From contig NW_004450266.1 in the NCBI RefSeq assembly GCF_000321225.1, positions 7,728,145 to 7,792,144 on the forward strand: a stretch of 64,000 bases of DNA, written 5' to 3'. This document shows, in pieces, positions 11,158 to 22,837 of the stretch. The notes beneath the pieces are model-generated. The model was given only the letters and a program-made list of their open reading frames with translations. It was not told the origin of the DNA and ran no database searches. Made by a program: the position numbers and the translations under genes. This DNA comes from Odobenus rosmarus divergens. Lineage: Eukaryota > Chordata > Mammalia > Carnivora > Odobenidae. Positions within the stretch are counted from its first letter, which is position 1. Each line of letters opens with the position of its first letter.

Positions 11158-11245
11158 AGACTTTTAGAGTTTATAGAACCCTTGGGGATCATCTAATTGT
11201 ATGTGTGTGTATGTTGCCTGTGTGTATACAGATGAAGAACTAAGT
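11158..11245 (-). repeat. MIR3-like fragment, reverse
   Basis: 'ttttagagtttatagaacccttggggatcatctaattg' matches the MIR3 3' end read backwards. A short GT-rich patch interrupts it before 'cagatgaagaacta'. Confidence 0.45.
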
Positions 11246-11268
11246 CCCTGCAATACCAGTTTGTCCTA

Positions 11269-11470
11269 GGGGCACCTGGGTGGCTCAGTCGGTTAAGCGG
11301 CTGCCTTCGGCTCAGGTCATGATCCCAGGGTCCTGGGATCGAGCCCCACGTCGGGCTCTCTGCTCAGTAGAGAGTCTGCTTCTCTCTCTCCCTCTGCCTG
11401 CCTCTCTGCCTACTTGTGCTGTCTCTCTATCTCTCTGTCAAATAAATAAATAAAATCTTAAAAAAAAAAC
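11269..11470 (+). mobile_element. CAN-SINE (SINEC), plus strand
   Basis: Complete head ('ggggcacctgggtggctcag'), a variant body with 'cctctgcctgcctctctgcc', and the (AAATAAAT) AAAATCTT tail. A perfect 16-bp target-site duplication lies at 11253-11268 and 11471-11486. The body marks a different subfamily from the copy at 6824. Confidence 0.96.
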
Positions 11471-11589
11471 ATACCAGTTTGTCCTAGATCCCAAATGTTA
11501 TTTGGTATGACAGCCTGATGAGGTCCTAGGTCTTATGAATTCTTATCAGTTCTCTTTCTTTCACACTGTACTAGCTCCTTGGGGTAGAC

Positions 11590-12030
11590 AGACCTAGGTG
11601 GCCCTCATGGTTCACTCCTAGTATTCACGTCTTTGGGTTATCTTCTCTTTTTGAGTAAAGAAGGACTGTTAACTGCTTCTAACCCATAGATATGACAACG
11701 GTTATGGAATGTCACTTCCTTGATTAAGTTACATTATCTATAGACTATTTTTATGTATACTCTCTCTTATTAGCAGACTCACTTGCAATTCTGCCAAAAA
11801 CCTGAGTGAACTTGAAGCAGATTCTTCCTTAGTCCAGTCTCCAGATGACAGTGCAGTCCATCCAATACCTTGATTTTAGCCTTGTAGGGCCCTAATCAGA
11901 GGACACAGCTGAGCTGTGCCTACGGTCTTGACTCACAGAAACTAGGAGATAATAAATGCTGTCTGTTGTTTTAAGTGGCTAAATCTGTGGCAATGTGCCA
12001 TACAGCAAAGAAAACACTAGGTCTCCAATA
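11590..12030 (+). mobile_element. MLT1-type LTR (ERVL-MaLR), solo
   Basis: Features in order: 'acttccttgattaagttacattatctatagac', 'attctgccaaaaacctgagtgaacttgaagcagattc', 'gagctgtgcctacggtcttgactcacagaaact' and 'agataataaatgctgtctgttgttttaag'. This is the body and 3' end of an old LTR with no internal region alongside. Confidence 0.75.
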
Positions 12031-12034
12031 GAAA

Positions 12035-12620
12035 TGTATGAGATTTCAATAAATCAAGATACCAAAACTATATAACATGAGAGCAGACATATACTAAAAC
12101 AGAAGACACAAAATTAGGTGCCACTGGTATATCCAGAACCTCACCTAAATCCAGATGGAAAAGTGTGAGGTGTCCAACACAAGACAACTTAGACTGAATA
12201 GTCTTTCTGAGGCTCTGTCTGCTGGTCTGCAGCCCTAACTATAACAGTGACTCTGTTCTGCATGAATTGGTAACTGAAACTCAGTGCCTTCTTGCATATG
12301 TGAGAAACATTTGCACATACAGAAAAAAGGCCAAATTTTAGAGCATTCTAAAATTTAGAGCATTCTAGCTACACACAGAGGTAGGAGTGAATAAGGTGAG
12401 TTAAGACTGAATTTCAATAATTTAACAGAATTAAGGCATTATTATCAATGTATCAGAAGGTTATTATAAGGGTCATAAGGATAAAGTGTTTCTTTTGGAG
12501 TTAGGGCATTATATTAATCATAATAAAATCTATACCTCACAGGTGTCAGCCAGAATGTGGTCAAAGGTTGAATACTTATGATCTAAGGAGATATATGTCA
12601 CCCTTTCATAACAAGGATGT
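12035..12620. other. Non-coding stretch, no recognised feature
   Basis: Contains a small tandem duplication near 12333-12365 ('ttagagcattct' twice). No repeat family or gene recognised. Confidence 0.35.
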
Positions 12621-12639
12621 CAACCAGGTTGCTTCTTCT

Positions 12640-12841
12640 TCTTTTTTTTTTTAGAGATTATATTTATTTATTTGACAGAGAGAGACACAGTGAGAGAGGG
12701 AACATAAGCATGGGGAGTGGGAGAGGGAGAAGCAGGTTTCTCGTAGAGCAGGGAGCCTGATGCAGGGCTCAGTCCCAGGACCCTGGGATCATGACCTGAG
12801 CCAAAGGCAGATGCTTAACGACTGAGCCACCCAGGTGCCCC
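12640..12841 (-). mobile_element. CAN-SINE (SINEC), minus strand
   Basis: Reversed SINE with T-run at 12641-12651 and head ending in 'ccacccaggtgcccc'. A 16-bp target-site duplication with one mismatch is at 12622-12637 and 12842-12857. Confidence 0.95.
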
Positions 12842-13034
12842 AACCAGGCTGCTTCTTCTATGCCAGCTGTAATTGATGAATATTGGCAGCTTGTATTGAA
12901 TTAGGCTTCACAGGAATGTATGCTATAGTGAGCCAGCAATGACTGTCATGGGCAAGAGAAGGTGGAAGAATGGTATGCATGTCATCCTTGGGCAATAGAT
13001 GGGTTGTGGACCTTGTGTTGAAATGTATGTAGTT

Positions 13035-13195
13035 TTAGTCCTGACAATCATTCATCACCTTGGTGATTTGGGGCATGTCACCTAACTTCTCTGAGTTTTA
13101 GCTTCTCCAAACAGTTAACATGATAAGTAGTTCTGAGAATTATTAAGATTTTCCATGTAAAAGTACCCAGCAGAGTGTCAGGCTTCTATCAGATG
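13035..13195 (+). repeat. MIR fragment
   Basis: 'gatttggggcatgtcacctaacttctctgag', 'gagaattattaag' and 'gtacccagcagagtgtcagg' match the second half of MIR. Confidence 0.7.
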
Positions 13196-13229
13196 TTTTT
13201 TGTTTTTTGTTTTCAAAAAAGTCTTTATT

Positions 13230-13815
13230 CGTGATTGCCAAAACTTGGAAGTAACCAAGATGCTGTTCAGTAGGTGAATGGATAAACTGTGGTACATCCA
13301 AACAATGGAATATTACACACTGCTAAAAAGAACTGAACTATCAAGTCATAAAAAGACAGGGAAGAATATTAAATGTATATTATTAAGTGAAATAAGCCAA
13401 TCTGAAAAGGCTACATACTGTGTTCCAACTCTATGACATTCTGGAAGAAACAAAGCTATGGAGACAATAAAAAGATCAGTGGATGATGCCAGGGCTTAGG
13501 GGGAAGGGATAGATGAATAAGCAGAGCAGAGACAATTATTTCATACAGTCACACTATTCTGTATGATACTATTTTTCCAAATCCGTAGAATGTACAACAT
13601 CAAGAGTGAATCCTCAGGTAAACTATGAACTTTAGGTGATAATAATTTGTCAATGGAGGTTTCAATGATTTTAACAGATGTCCCACTGTGGTACAAGGTG
13701 TCCCTAGTGGGAGGGGTTGTGCATGTATGGGAGGGAGCAAAGGTTATATGGGAACCCCTGTACTTTCTGCTCAGTTTTGCTATGAACCTAAAAATAAAGT
13801 TTATTAGTTAAAAAA
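13230..13815 (+). mobile_element. Old L1 (L1M-type) 3' end
   Basis: Long colinear match to an old L1 3' end: 'gtgaatggataaactgtggtacatcc', 'caatggaatattacacactgc', 'agtgaaataagccaatctg', 'aagatcagtggatgatgccagggc' and 'cctaaaaataaagtttatta'. The end at about 13813 is A-rich. No intact frame. Confidence 0.85.
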
Positions 13816-13819
13816 GAAA

Positions 13820-14515
13820 AAGTCTAGTTCTTTTGAATCTCTGAGTAGAGTTAAGGAGGTGAGCGAAGAACACAGGGATGAAAATGCAAAGTAAGTCGCC
13901 CTACAGGTGAGTTGCAGGTATCAGTGGACTATGCGAAAATAAAGTTCGTAACCAGATAGAGGTATGAAATTGGGAGAAATTGGGAATCCACTGAAAACCA
14001 AAGAAATGAAGGTATCAGGAGGAGATAGCTTGAGTGCCAGATATTAGAAATGGGCAGCAGTTTGAATGGCTAAATGACAATGTGGAAAATACAACCTCCA
14101 CATTTAACTCTTTGTATGGCAGCCATCACACTACTTAAAGCTGCATGTGAACAGGTGCCTGCTATCCGAGCACTTCCATCTTAGTTTCACTCACCAGAAA
14201 GCCATGTGTATAATCCCAGAGGCAACATGGTGAATGGTGAGACGTTCATTCTTGAAGTGATTAAAAGAACAGGGACAGCTAGTTATGGAGCAGATCAATA
14301 GAGAAGCAGACACAGGCTCCCTCATTTTTTTGGAAAAGGAAGTAAATCAGGGAGAAGGGTCCTCAGCTTTGAAAATGAGCACCCCACTCAGAATTCTAAA
14401 TGTGAGCTGACACTTAGGTCAGGGCAAGGTCTAATGGCTGGAGGGGCAGAGATTCCAAGGGTGGAGAAACCTTTTCCTTCTGCCTTAATACCAACTTTCC
14501 ACTGGGAAGAGAATC
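13820..14515. other. Non-coding stretch, no recognised feature
   Basis: Mixed composition, no long frames, and no repeat recognised. Confidence 0.4.
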
Positions 14516-14519
14516 AGAG

Positions 14520-14680
14520 AGTACTGTGTAAGACCCTGCAATGGGAAACACAGTGATAAATGGCTTGGTTCTTGCCCTCAGAAACTTGTCTCAAGGAGAG
14601 AGATGGATAGTTAACTAAATATACTACATGTCACTCTGTACTGGGTGTTATATAGCAGAGAAACGAACAATATACTATGG
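14520..14680 (-). repeat. L2 fragment, reverse
   Basis: 'acacagtgataaatggcttggttcttgccctcagaaacttgtctcaagg' and 'tgggtgttatatagcagagaa' fit an L2 3' region read backwards. Confidence 0.5.
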
Positions 14681-14874
14681 TAACACAGAAAAGCATTTAA
14701 TTTTGAAAATTGTCAGGATCTGGCTGTGCCATTTTGACTCATAAGATAAATGAATTTCCCTGGCTTCTAGGCCTTCCTTGCCAACCAGGGCAGTGGGATT
14801 TAAAATCGCATTGTCCACTGGATTTAAGGCCACGCTGAAACATTTGTTAGCAAGTCACTTTGGCCCAGTAAACT

Positions 14875-14980
14875 CACCCTCCTGAAACTCCTTTAAATTT
14901 GTTTTTAATATAAGATGGAGCTAATAATAATATCTACTTCATTAGTCGTATCCTAGTAAAGTAATGTTGAGTCAAATCCT
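14875..14980 (+). repeat. Possible MIR remnant
   Basis: 'gcaagtcactttggcc' followed by 'aagatggagctaataataatatctacttcattag' resembles a decayed MIR. Weak support. Confidence 0.3.
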
Positions 14981-14984
14981 ATTT

Positions 14985-16285
14985 AACAGTGGTGGTGTGA
15001 GGGTCATTTGGAAAAATGATTTTAAATACACTTTGAAAATGGCAAAGTACTCTAAAAATGTAAATTATTGATGCCGTTTTGAAATTTTGTTATTTCATAT
15101 TCAACATAACTAATTGGAACTTATATTCCTTAAGGGCTAGAAGAGCACATTTTTATTATTGCCCCTTCTCCCTTGTATAAAATATCATACATAATACTAT
15201 GTTTTGAATGGAGTCTTTTCAGTAAAAGTCTTGGAGTGAAGGACAATTTCCCTTCCTTCCATCACCTCTCTGAGATCAATGTGGCTTAACAAGTTGAGGA
15301 CTGTTTACAGAAATGAGCTACCAAGTTACATTTCAGGATACAGATACATTGTTCCAGTCAAGGGGAGAAATGTTAATGTTGTATATCTATGCATAATGTT
15401 TATGTACATAATGTGTACATACGTTACATATTTTATATCTATATAGTATGTATGCATACATTAATCCTAATTTTAATAATATATATATTTTATAACATAT
15501 ATATAAAATCCTAATACCTTCCCTATAGTGTCGTATACTTGCTAAATTTGATCCCAGATATATTAATCTAGATGTAGTCTCAAACAGAGTGGAGCTGTAT
15601 AACTCAGCAGCTAGATAAAGCTATATCCTTTTGGTATAAATGTCCTATTTATTTATTTTTGTGAATATATTTCTTCATATTATATGCAGGGAATGTATTT
15701 CTTAATTTGCCAGTTAATTAAAATGTGCTTTGATAGAGTAAAAAAGATTCAGCATTATCTCTGAGGACAAATGCGCATTCCTTAATGTAACAGTCTATTT
15801 AAAATGTGGTTTGATTAATGCCCAATTCTCAGAAGATACATTTAAGGGACAAACAGGCAGGGTTATCAGACTAGGAATTCTTGTCAAAAAGGATCAGTTC
15901 CTGTTCTACTTCAACCTCTATCTTTGTAGTTGGTAATATTTTTATACCTTTACAACATTTTATAAATAAAGCTCTTTTGATATCCTCTCAAAAGACATTT
16001 AATAAAGTAGTAAAACCAGCATTTTTTTTTTTTTAACCAACTGTCATAGTAACTGGGAATGGTTTGCAGAGAATAGGAAAATTGCTTCCCTTCGAACTTG
16101 CTCAGTAGGGATGAATGGTTAGATAAGATTTTTCTCATACCAGTGTTTCATTTGAAAGCAAACCCCTCCCTTCTTCTTCACTTCCCTTTCATAAATGTTG
16201 GCCAAGGCTGATTCTACAAAGAACAGCAAACCAAGAAAGACCAGTGAGGCACTATTTTAAGTTGTGGGGATATTTTACAGAGAAA
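14985..16285. other. Low-repeat, AT-rich stretch
   Basis: About 1.3 kb with almost no recognisable repeats. 15370-15510 is extremely AT-rich (TATA, GTACAT words). 15690-15860 carries several TTAATTAA/TTGATTAAT-type motifs. A polyT run occurs at 16022-16034. No coding signal. Confidence 0.4.
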
Positions 16286-16289
16286 AGAG

Positions 16290-16505
16290 AATGAACTCAG
16301 ACTCTGAAAACCTGGAATCAGATTTCTACCTTCATGTAGTAATTTGGTCCTTGGAAAAGTTACTTAAGTAACTAGAAGTTACTAGAAGTTTACTGATCTC
16401 AATCACAATTTTTATGTCTGTGAAATGGGCAATGACAAAATCTCCCCATCCAGTTTCATAGGATTGTATGTAAAATTCATAAAAGATCACTAGCTCCATC
16501 ATTAT
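16290..16505 (+). repeat. MIR
   Basis: 'ggaatcagatttctacc', 'tggaaaagttacttaag' and 'atgtctgtgaaatgggcaatgac' occur in MIR order. A short tandem duplication ('actagaagtt' twice, 16370-16390) sits inside. Confidence 0.65.
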
Positions 16506-16574
16506 TACAGTTTTTAGAGTGCTTCCTGTGAATCAAAAATAAATAAAACAAACATAGTATGTATTGGAAATCCA

Positions 16575-16755
16575 CTAATAATTACAACAAGACCTATAAG
16601 GTATGTCCTCTCTGCATTTTGTGGTGGAGGAAACAAGCATGTTAGAAAAGTTGATAAACTTGCCCAAGGTTACAGGTAAATAAATGGTACAGCCAGAATT
16701 CCAATCCAAGCAAATTTTGAGTCTGTGCAGTTAATCACTACAAATACCACCTCCC
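16575..16755 (-). repeat. MIR, reverse
   Basis: 'ggtggaggaaacaagcatg', 'aacttgcccaaggttacagg' and 'cagccagaattccaatccaagc' are a reversed MIR. Confidence 0.7.
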
Positions 16756-16759
16756 CAAA

Positions 16760-17120
16760 TAATAAATGTATATACACTTAAGAAACCATAAAACACTAGA
16801 CAAATACATATAGATTACTATTTAATTAAGTTGTAAATTAGGGGTTTAGAATAAGTTGAAATGCCTAGCAAGATGACCGTCACTTAGCAAGAGTTTGATA
16901 GTGTTTAGAACATTTGGTAATGATTCTGATTTGTCTCTTATGTTAAAACCTCACAAGAAGGGAGACCAGTTTGCCAGCCTCAGCCCTGTAAAGTTAGAGA
17001 TAGGTGTGTAGTACTATCTTCTCGCCTCTTTTGTATCCCTTTTACCCCTTTCCGCTTCCCACCACATGCAAATTATAGTGGCTTATGACCTGGGTTGGTA
17101 CCTAACCTAACAAGATCTCT
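16760..17120. other. Non-coding stretch, no recognised feature
   Basis: No supported feature. Confidence 0.35.
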
Positions 17121-17124
17121 CTGA

Positions 17125-17345
17125 CTTATTTCACAAATATTTATTGAACATCTACTACGGCTCAGTTCCCTGTTAAGTATGTAGATTCAGGCATGGAAGA
17201 ACTCTCCATACAAGAAGACTGGATAAGCCAAAGCTATTATGAAGCTAGGAGCTGAGGGTTTTATGGGAGTTCAGAGGAAGGGCCAAGACTCTCAAGGGAA
17301 GCGTTGGACTTCTCTAGGAAGAAAAGATGGTAAGAATATTCCAGA
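17125..17345 (-). repeat. L2 3' end, reverse
   Basis: 'cacaaatatttattgaacatctactacggctcag' is a reversed L2 terminus, followed by L2-like sequence with 'cttctctaggaag'. Confidence 0.6.
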
Positions 17346-17364
17346 TCGTGGACTAGTAAAAGTA

Positions 17365-17690
17365 AAGGTGAAAAGGCCAAACAGATAAATACAGAAGACA
17401 AACTGGTGGCTGCCAGAGGGCAGATGGGGGTGGAAGTGGGGGTGAAACGAAGAGGATTGAGAGGTACAAACTCCCAGTTATAAATAAATAAGTCACAGAG
17501 ATGAAAAGTACAGCATAGAGGATATAGTCAATAATATTGTAATAACATTTGCTGACAGATGGCAACTAAACTTCTCTTGTCTGGAGGTTACATGGGTGCG
17601 TGCCTTTGTCAGAACTGATTGAATTATGCATTTAAGTTGTATGTAAATGACACCTCAATGAAATTACAAATGAAACATTTAAAAAGGGAA
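17365..17690 (+). mobile_element. Old L1 3' UTR fragment
   Basis: 'aactggtggctgccagagggcagatggg', 'gaggtacaaactcccagttataaataaataagtcac', 'gctgacagatggcaactaaac' and 'gacacctcaatgaaatt' follow the L1MA/L1MB-like 3' end. Confidence 0.75.
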
Positions 17691-17694
17691 TTAA

Positions 17695-19300
17695 AGGGAA
17701 GGAATCCTTGCTTATTTCTCAAGATCTCTGTACTTTATTTAGACCGTTTGTCTCACACTCTGTGGAGGTGACTTAAGACAATTTAATATTAATCTATTGC
17801 TTATTCTGAAAAATGGCCCCACATCCTGTGCCATATCCTACTGTTGAGATGATAGAATAGTGTGATTGTTGTGTGCACGTGTGCTTGTTAGCATTGTGTA
17901 TATTCATATGCGTGTGTCCTCTTCCCGTTTGAGCCCCAGTTTCTCCCACTACAGGAAGGGGATGGTAATATTTGCTCTACCTTACCCAGACCTGTGGTGT
18001 GGCTCAGTGGGGAGGCAAGTGTCCCTGGACTCTCTATTAACTTTCTTCCCCTGAAAATTCTCCAGGCTCATGTTCCTCAGTTAATGCCCCAGTGGATAAT
18101 GTCATTTCTGGGGGCTTCTTCCTTTTCAGAAGCAGTCAGAAGGCGGTGCTCTATTGTCTCCTGGGTCCATACTTACTGAGTGCCTACAATGTGTTATTTT
18201 CTGCAGAGACTGGAGATCTGTATCTCATTTTTTTTCTGGGTTGGTGATGACCTAGGCTCAAGGCCAGTTCTACTGAGATGAACTGTGTGGCCCCTTTCCT
18301 CTGACCCTAAGAGTCTCTTCTGCATGTGCCGCCCACTTCAGTGAGCTGGATGAGCTTCTCACCTCTGGAGACTGAAAACGGCATTCGTCCTCCAAGGCTG
18401 ATCTCAGTCTGAGGAAAGGGGTGGCGTGGAAACTTTTCAAGCAAATAAATTGCTGGAGTTCCTGAAGTGTTTGAGTTGCCAGGGTGGGGAGAGTTGAGAT
18501 TGGAATATTCTTTCAAATGACAACTTCCATGAGGATTTTCTATAAAGCATTTGCTTTTGCATACCTTTACAGCAATGACAAGTGCTTCAGTTCAGGACTT
18601 GAGAACTAGTGAACCTGCTCTCAAGGGTAATTAGAAAACAATGAAACAAGGGAAATACTAAAGGAGGCAACATAGAATAAGAGAAGTGTGTGTATTTGTA
18701 ATAAAGACTTTGGAGAGATAAAGGAAGCTGAAACATCTGAGAACCAACACATAAACTTTGACTCGAACTTCTCAGTAGCTGAGCTCAAGAACACAACCCT
18801 GGTTTTGTGAAGGATGCCCACATACCTGCCAACCAGAACTTTTCCCATCTTACGTGTTCATAGTTCCTAGATACTTTGGAACAATTGTGAGAAGAGACAT
18901 TCAAATATTCCAGTCATAAAAACAAAAAAACATATTCGTGTGGAGGAAAAACAGAAACAAAAGCCGATTGCTCTGTGTAATGTCCACAAAACAAATGTAC
19001 AAGGCTATTGTACACACCACAGGGGAGCAAAACACTGAACACTTTCAAATGGTACTAAATGAAAATTAATTGCACAGAGACCATTATTTCTCATTTAAGA
19101 TGCATAAAATATCATTAATGCTATCTATATTGAGCGTTTTTATGTTTTGGTAAACATAAAAATAGTCTTTCAAAGGTTTTATTTTGCTCTCCTTCCCACT
19201 AAATCTTTATTTTTCATAATGTCTTAAGTTCTTATGATATGAATCATTCCTCCATGACATTTTTCAGAAGTCTAATCCTAATGGTTGTATTGTATTATAA
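17695..19300. other. Low-repeat stretch
   Basis: Only short MIR-like (17925-17990) and L2-like (18165-18215) scraps are seen. 19080-19260 is AT-rich with 'catttaagatgcataaaatatcattaatgc'-type motifs. No exon could be supported; frames here are at most 75 codons. Confidence 0.35.
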
Positions 19301-19313
19301 AAAATAAATTGTT

Positions 19314-19490
19314 GGAGCGTTAAGCGTCTGCCTTCGGCTCAGGTCGGGATCCCAGTGTCCTGGGATTGAGCCTGCATCAGGCTACCTGCTCAGCGGGAAG
19401 CCTGCTTCTCCCTCTCCTACTCCCCCTACTTGTGGTTCCTCTCTCACTGTATCTCTCTCTGTCAAATAAATAAATAAAATCTTTAAAAAA
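19314..19490 (+). mobile_element. CAN-SINE, 5'-truncated
   Basis: Starts inside the tRNA-like part ('gcgttaagcgtctgcc'), having lost the first ~20 bases with the A-box region. Body and tail are normal. A short 8-bp target-site duplication, at 19306-19313 and 19491-19498, supports truncation at insertion rather than a later deletion. Confidence 0.88.
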
Positions 19491-19687
19491 AAATTGTTTT
19501 TATTAACAGAAGGATTATGCATTGTGATGTATATGAAAGGGATTGCAGCTCACAACCTTGCCAGGCCTCAGATTCCGTATCTGAAATCTGTGAGTGGGGA
19601 GGAAGCTATTAAAAGCCCTCCCCTCCCCAGCTTTCCAATCTATTCATATTTCTCCCTGCTGTTCTCAAGATCAGGTTCACGACTAGA

Positions 19688-19917
19688 TGGGACACCTGGG
19701 TGGCTCAGTTGGTTAAGCTTCCAGCTCTTGGTTTTGGCTCAGGTTGTGATCTCATGGGTTGTGAGATCAAGCCCCACGTCGTTGGGCTCTGTGCTCAGCA
19801 GGAATTCCACTTGAAGGATTCTTTCTCTCTCCCTCTTCCCCTTCCTCTGGTCTCATGCTCTCTCTCTCTCTGTCTCTCTCTTTTTTTTCCAAAATAAATA
19901 AATACATCTTTAAAAAA
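19688..19917 (+). mobile_element. CAN-SINE, older subfamily
   Basis: The head is followed by 'ccagctcttggttttggctcagg', the signature of an older carnivore SINE subfamily. The CT-rich part and A-rich tail are long. The target-site duplication (about 19667-19686 and 19918-19938) shows several differences, consistent with greater age. Confidence 0.88.
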
Positions 19918-20029
19918 AAGATCAAGTTTACAACGAGAAAGTATGAAATTATTTGGAAAAAATTGGTAGAAAAAAGAAAAAGCAATCATATTTTCATATC
20001 ACTCTATTTTTTTTAATCAACCAGTTCTG

Positions 20030-20490
20030 AACTACTTAGCAAGACATTCAAGACCTCTACATTGCTCTAAATTACCTAACTCACCTCTGTCTACTATCAT
20101 CCTGCAACAGACAACCAGCTCACCTGTTGTAGCAATATGCTGAGGATTGCCTCCACCATGCACTTGCCCATTCTCTTCTCCCATTCAGGAGAGCCCTTCT
20201 TCCATCTGCTTATAACAAGCGTACACTTCTTCATGATCAGATCTCAAATGTCCACTTTCCTGATCTTTTTAATTAGAACAAGTTTTCTTTCTCTTTCATT
20301 TTCTAAGCATTGTATCTATCTTGGAGGTACAGCCTATTAATTTGAAATACTTATTCCATTTTTTATATTATATAAATTAAAATATCTGATTTTCCTATTT
20401 TTAGACTGAGAGCTCCTTGAGGGCCAAAATTAGATCTCATTCATAGTTACACCCAACACAAGTGGCTAGCAAAGTGCTCTTATAATGTCC
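20030..20490 (+). repeat. L2 3' region
   Basis: 'cattcaagacctctacattgctctaaattacc', 'cttgcccattctcttctcccattcaggagagcccttcttcc' and 'agactgagagctccttgagggccaaaattagatctcattca' are in L2 order. Confidence 0.7.
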
Positions 20491-20710
20491 AAAAAGAGTC
20501 CTGGAGTAAGGGTCAGGAATTTTGAGTTTCAGTTTTAGGCCCTTTAACAACTAACTCTGCAGCCATAGACATATTATTTAAACTCTATTAACCTCAATTA
20601 TCTTGTGTAATTTGGGGATAAAAACATCCATTCCACATGGAGGATTAGATGCTAAAGGGCTTTTAAAACTCTAAAATACTATATTACTTGAAGAACGAAA
20701 GTTATTAATG
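20490..20710 (+). repeat. MIR
   Basis: 'ccctttaacaactaactctgcagcc', 'taaactctattaacctcaattatcttgtg' and 'gaggattagatgctaaagggc' match a diverged MIR directly following the L2. Confidence 0.6.
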
Positions 20711-20714
20711 TTGT

Positions 20715-21195
20715 TCGTATAATTTTATTATTATAGTAGTCACTCAATGACTATTAAATGTGTCTTAAAGAATGAAAAAGCAAAAGTAAGTAGATAATAA
20801 ATGTCATATTTGAATTCAGTTATAACAGAATGAAATGACTATATACATTTATTTTCTCTCTCTCCCCAAACTCTATTAAAATAAAATTAAAGGGATTTTT
20901 TGGTAGTTAAAAAAACAACATGGCAAAGAGAATAAAGAGGGGGCAAGAGCAGACAAGGGATTTCTACAAAGTTTTTGAAATTTGGAAGGAGATGGGGAGA
21001 TAATAAGTGGCATAGCTGAGCAGGGGTCACAACAACCTCTAAACCTGGAGAGGGATAAACCAAGGAGAAACCAGTGGGTCCCTCCTCGGAGCCCAAGACT
21101 TGCAGCTTATAGCACCTAGGAAGGTATGAAAGAAGTCACGATGAGAACAAGGAGGTTGTCAAAATCAGTGTGTGAAGCAATTATTCTTCGTATCT
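20715..21195. other. Non-coding stretch, no recognised feature
   Basis: No repeat or gene recognised. Confidence 0.35.
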
Positions 21196-21208
21196 CCTTG
21201 TGACTTCT

Positions 21209-21266
21209 TTTTTTTTTTTTTTTTAAGATTTTATTTATTTATTCATGAGAGACAGAGGAGGAGAGA

Positions 21267-21298
<32 letters not shown>

Positions 21299-21420
21299 AG
21301 CAGAGGGAGAAGCAGGCTCCCAAGGAGCAGGGAGCCCAATGCGGGACTCGATCCCAGGACCCCGGGATCATGACCCGAGCCGAAGGCAGACGCTCAACCA
21401 TCTGAGCCACCCAGGCGCCC
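21209..21420 (-). mobile_element. CAN-SINE, minus strand, with expanded (GA)n
   Basis: Reversed SINE with T16 at the left and head at 21400-21420. The CT-rich region has grown into a (GA)n microsatellite at 21257-21299. Target-site duplication of 9 bp at 21200-21208 and 21421-21429. Confidence 0.93.
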
Positions 21421-21429
21421 GTGACTTCT

Positions 21430-21825
21430 GTACTCCTGTGAACAGGGATTATTTCCTCTCCCTCTTCTTTTCTCCACCCGCAGGAGACCAGAGGTTTATA
21501 CTCTAGGGAAATGAGTCTTGGACGCTCTGGATTCCTGCACACCAGGCACAGGGGAGGATGGAAGTAGGGTGTGGGGCCAAAAATAAAGGGACATGAAACA
21601 TAGGTTTGCATTTTAAACTGTAGAGCCCCCAGCTTTCTTCCATTCCCTGCTCATAAATGCAAGAAACAAAGCGTGTCTCTCTAAAGCTAGAGGCTGGAGG
21701 ATTCCTCTGTAGAAAAAATAAAGGAGAAAACGCAGGGATAAAACATGTAGATATGAACACTTGGAGATTCTCCAAGGTGAGAGGGAGGCTGTGTGCAGTC
21801 TTGTTTCCCTAAAATGGAGCCTAGG
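21430..21825. other. Unique non-coding sequence
   Basis: Overlapping minus-strand frames of 74-122 codons cross this stretch; one includes the SINE. No domain or splice structure was recognised. Confidence 0.35.
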
Positions 21826-21842
21826 AGTCAAAGCCAATTCTT

Positions 21843-22034
21843 TTTTTTTTTTTTTTTTTAGGGTTTTTATTTATTTGAGAGAGAGAGAGAGTGAGTGCGG
21901 GGAGGGAGAAGGACAAACAGACTCCACACTGAGCATGGACTGCAAGGTAGGGCTCGGATCATACAACACCAAGACCATGACCGGAACTGGAACAAGAGTC
22001 AGAAGCTCAATCAACTGAGCCACCCAGGCACCAG
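21843..22034 (-). mobile_element. CAN-SINE, older, minus strand
   Basis: T-run at 21841-21859, GA tract, and a diverged head ('tcaactgagccacccaggcacc'). The 16-bp target-site duplication (21827-21842 and 22035-22050) has two differences. The body is more diverged than most copies. Confidence 0.88.
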
Positions 22035-22145
22035 GTCAAATCCAGTTCTTAACCACTCCCCTCCTCCTGCCCAGACAATCCTCAGCCTGCTTTTTAGTCA
22101 TATTCAAATGTGAAAGAGCATCTACTGAAGGAATGCCTTCAATAG

Positions 22146-22188
22146 GAGGAGAGAGAGAGAGAGAGAGCGAGAGAGAATGAATGAATGA
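22146..22188 (+). repeat. (GA)n plus (GAAT)n microsatellite
   Basis: GA dinucleotides with a single GC interruption, followed by ATGA/ATGAATG units. Confidence 0.85.
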
Positions 22189-22189
22189 T

Positions 22190-22620
22190 TGGAACTCCAA
22201 AGAAATAGAAGCTGGGGAAAATTCCAAATAAGAGAGGGAAAAGATGATATTGAATTCTCGAAACAATACAGGATGTGATTTAAAAAAAAAAAAATATAAC
22301 TGGAGAAAAAGAAAATGTTCTAGAAAATTAAAACGATTGTTCAATTAAAAAAAATAGGTATGTTTAAAGAAAAGTTCCAAAAATCATTTCAAAAGTTGAG
22401 TTAAAAAGCAAATTTGGAAAGTTAGCATAGGAAACAAAAGGAGATCTAACATCTAACAAATATATATTTAACTGAGATTAGAAATTTATGTCCCTGAACC
22501 TAGCTAGGCACAGAAATAAACATTTTCTGCTCAGCTGACTGACAGACATCTACAGATTTAAAAAAATTCCAACTGTAAATCAGCTCATGGAAAGTTGCCT
22601 ACTCCTCCCCATAAAAGTAT
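22190..22620. other. A-rich stretch, possible old LINE
   Basis: Strongly A-rich on the plus strand with many AAAA runs, as in old L1 3' UTRs. No phrase is distinctive enough to classify it. Confidence 0.3.
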
Positions 22621-22623
22621 AAG

Positions 22624-22688
22624 GAAAAAACCCCCAAAACCATAACAATAACAAAACCCCCCAAAACAAAAACAAAAACAAAAAACCC
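22624..22688 (+). repeat. (CAAAA)n / A-C low-complexity tract
   Basis: Runs of C5-6 and A4-6 alternate ('acaaaaacaaaaac'). Confidence 0.8.
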
Positions 22689-22837
22689 CTGCTAAGACCC
22701 TCTCATCTTCAAATCTGGATGTTTTTCTTGCTGTTATTTTGAAAAAACAAAATTTCCTTACTCGTTCTTTTTTCTTTTTCGTTAAATTTTTTTTTTTTTT
22801 GTCAGTGGAGGGAGATCAATTAGAAAGGAAAAGAAAG

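Noticed and set aside
11269..11340. tRNA gene
   Set aside because: The tRNA-like sequence is the head of a CAN-SINE, with the SINE body, tail and target-site duplication; no cloverleaf gene is supported.
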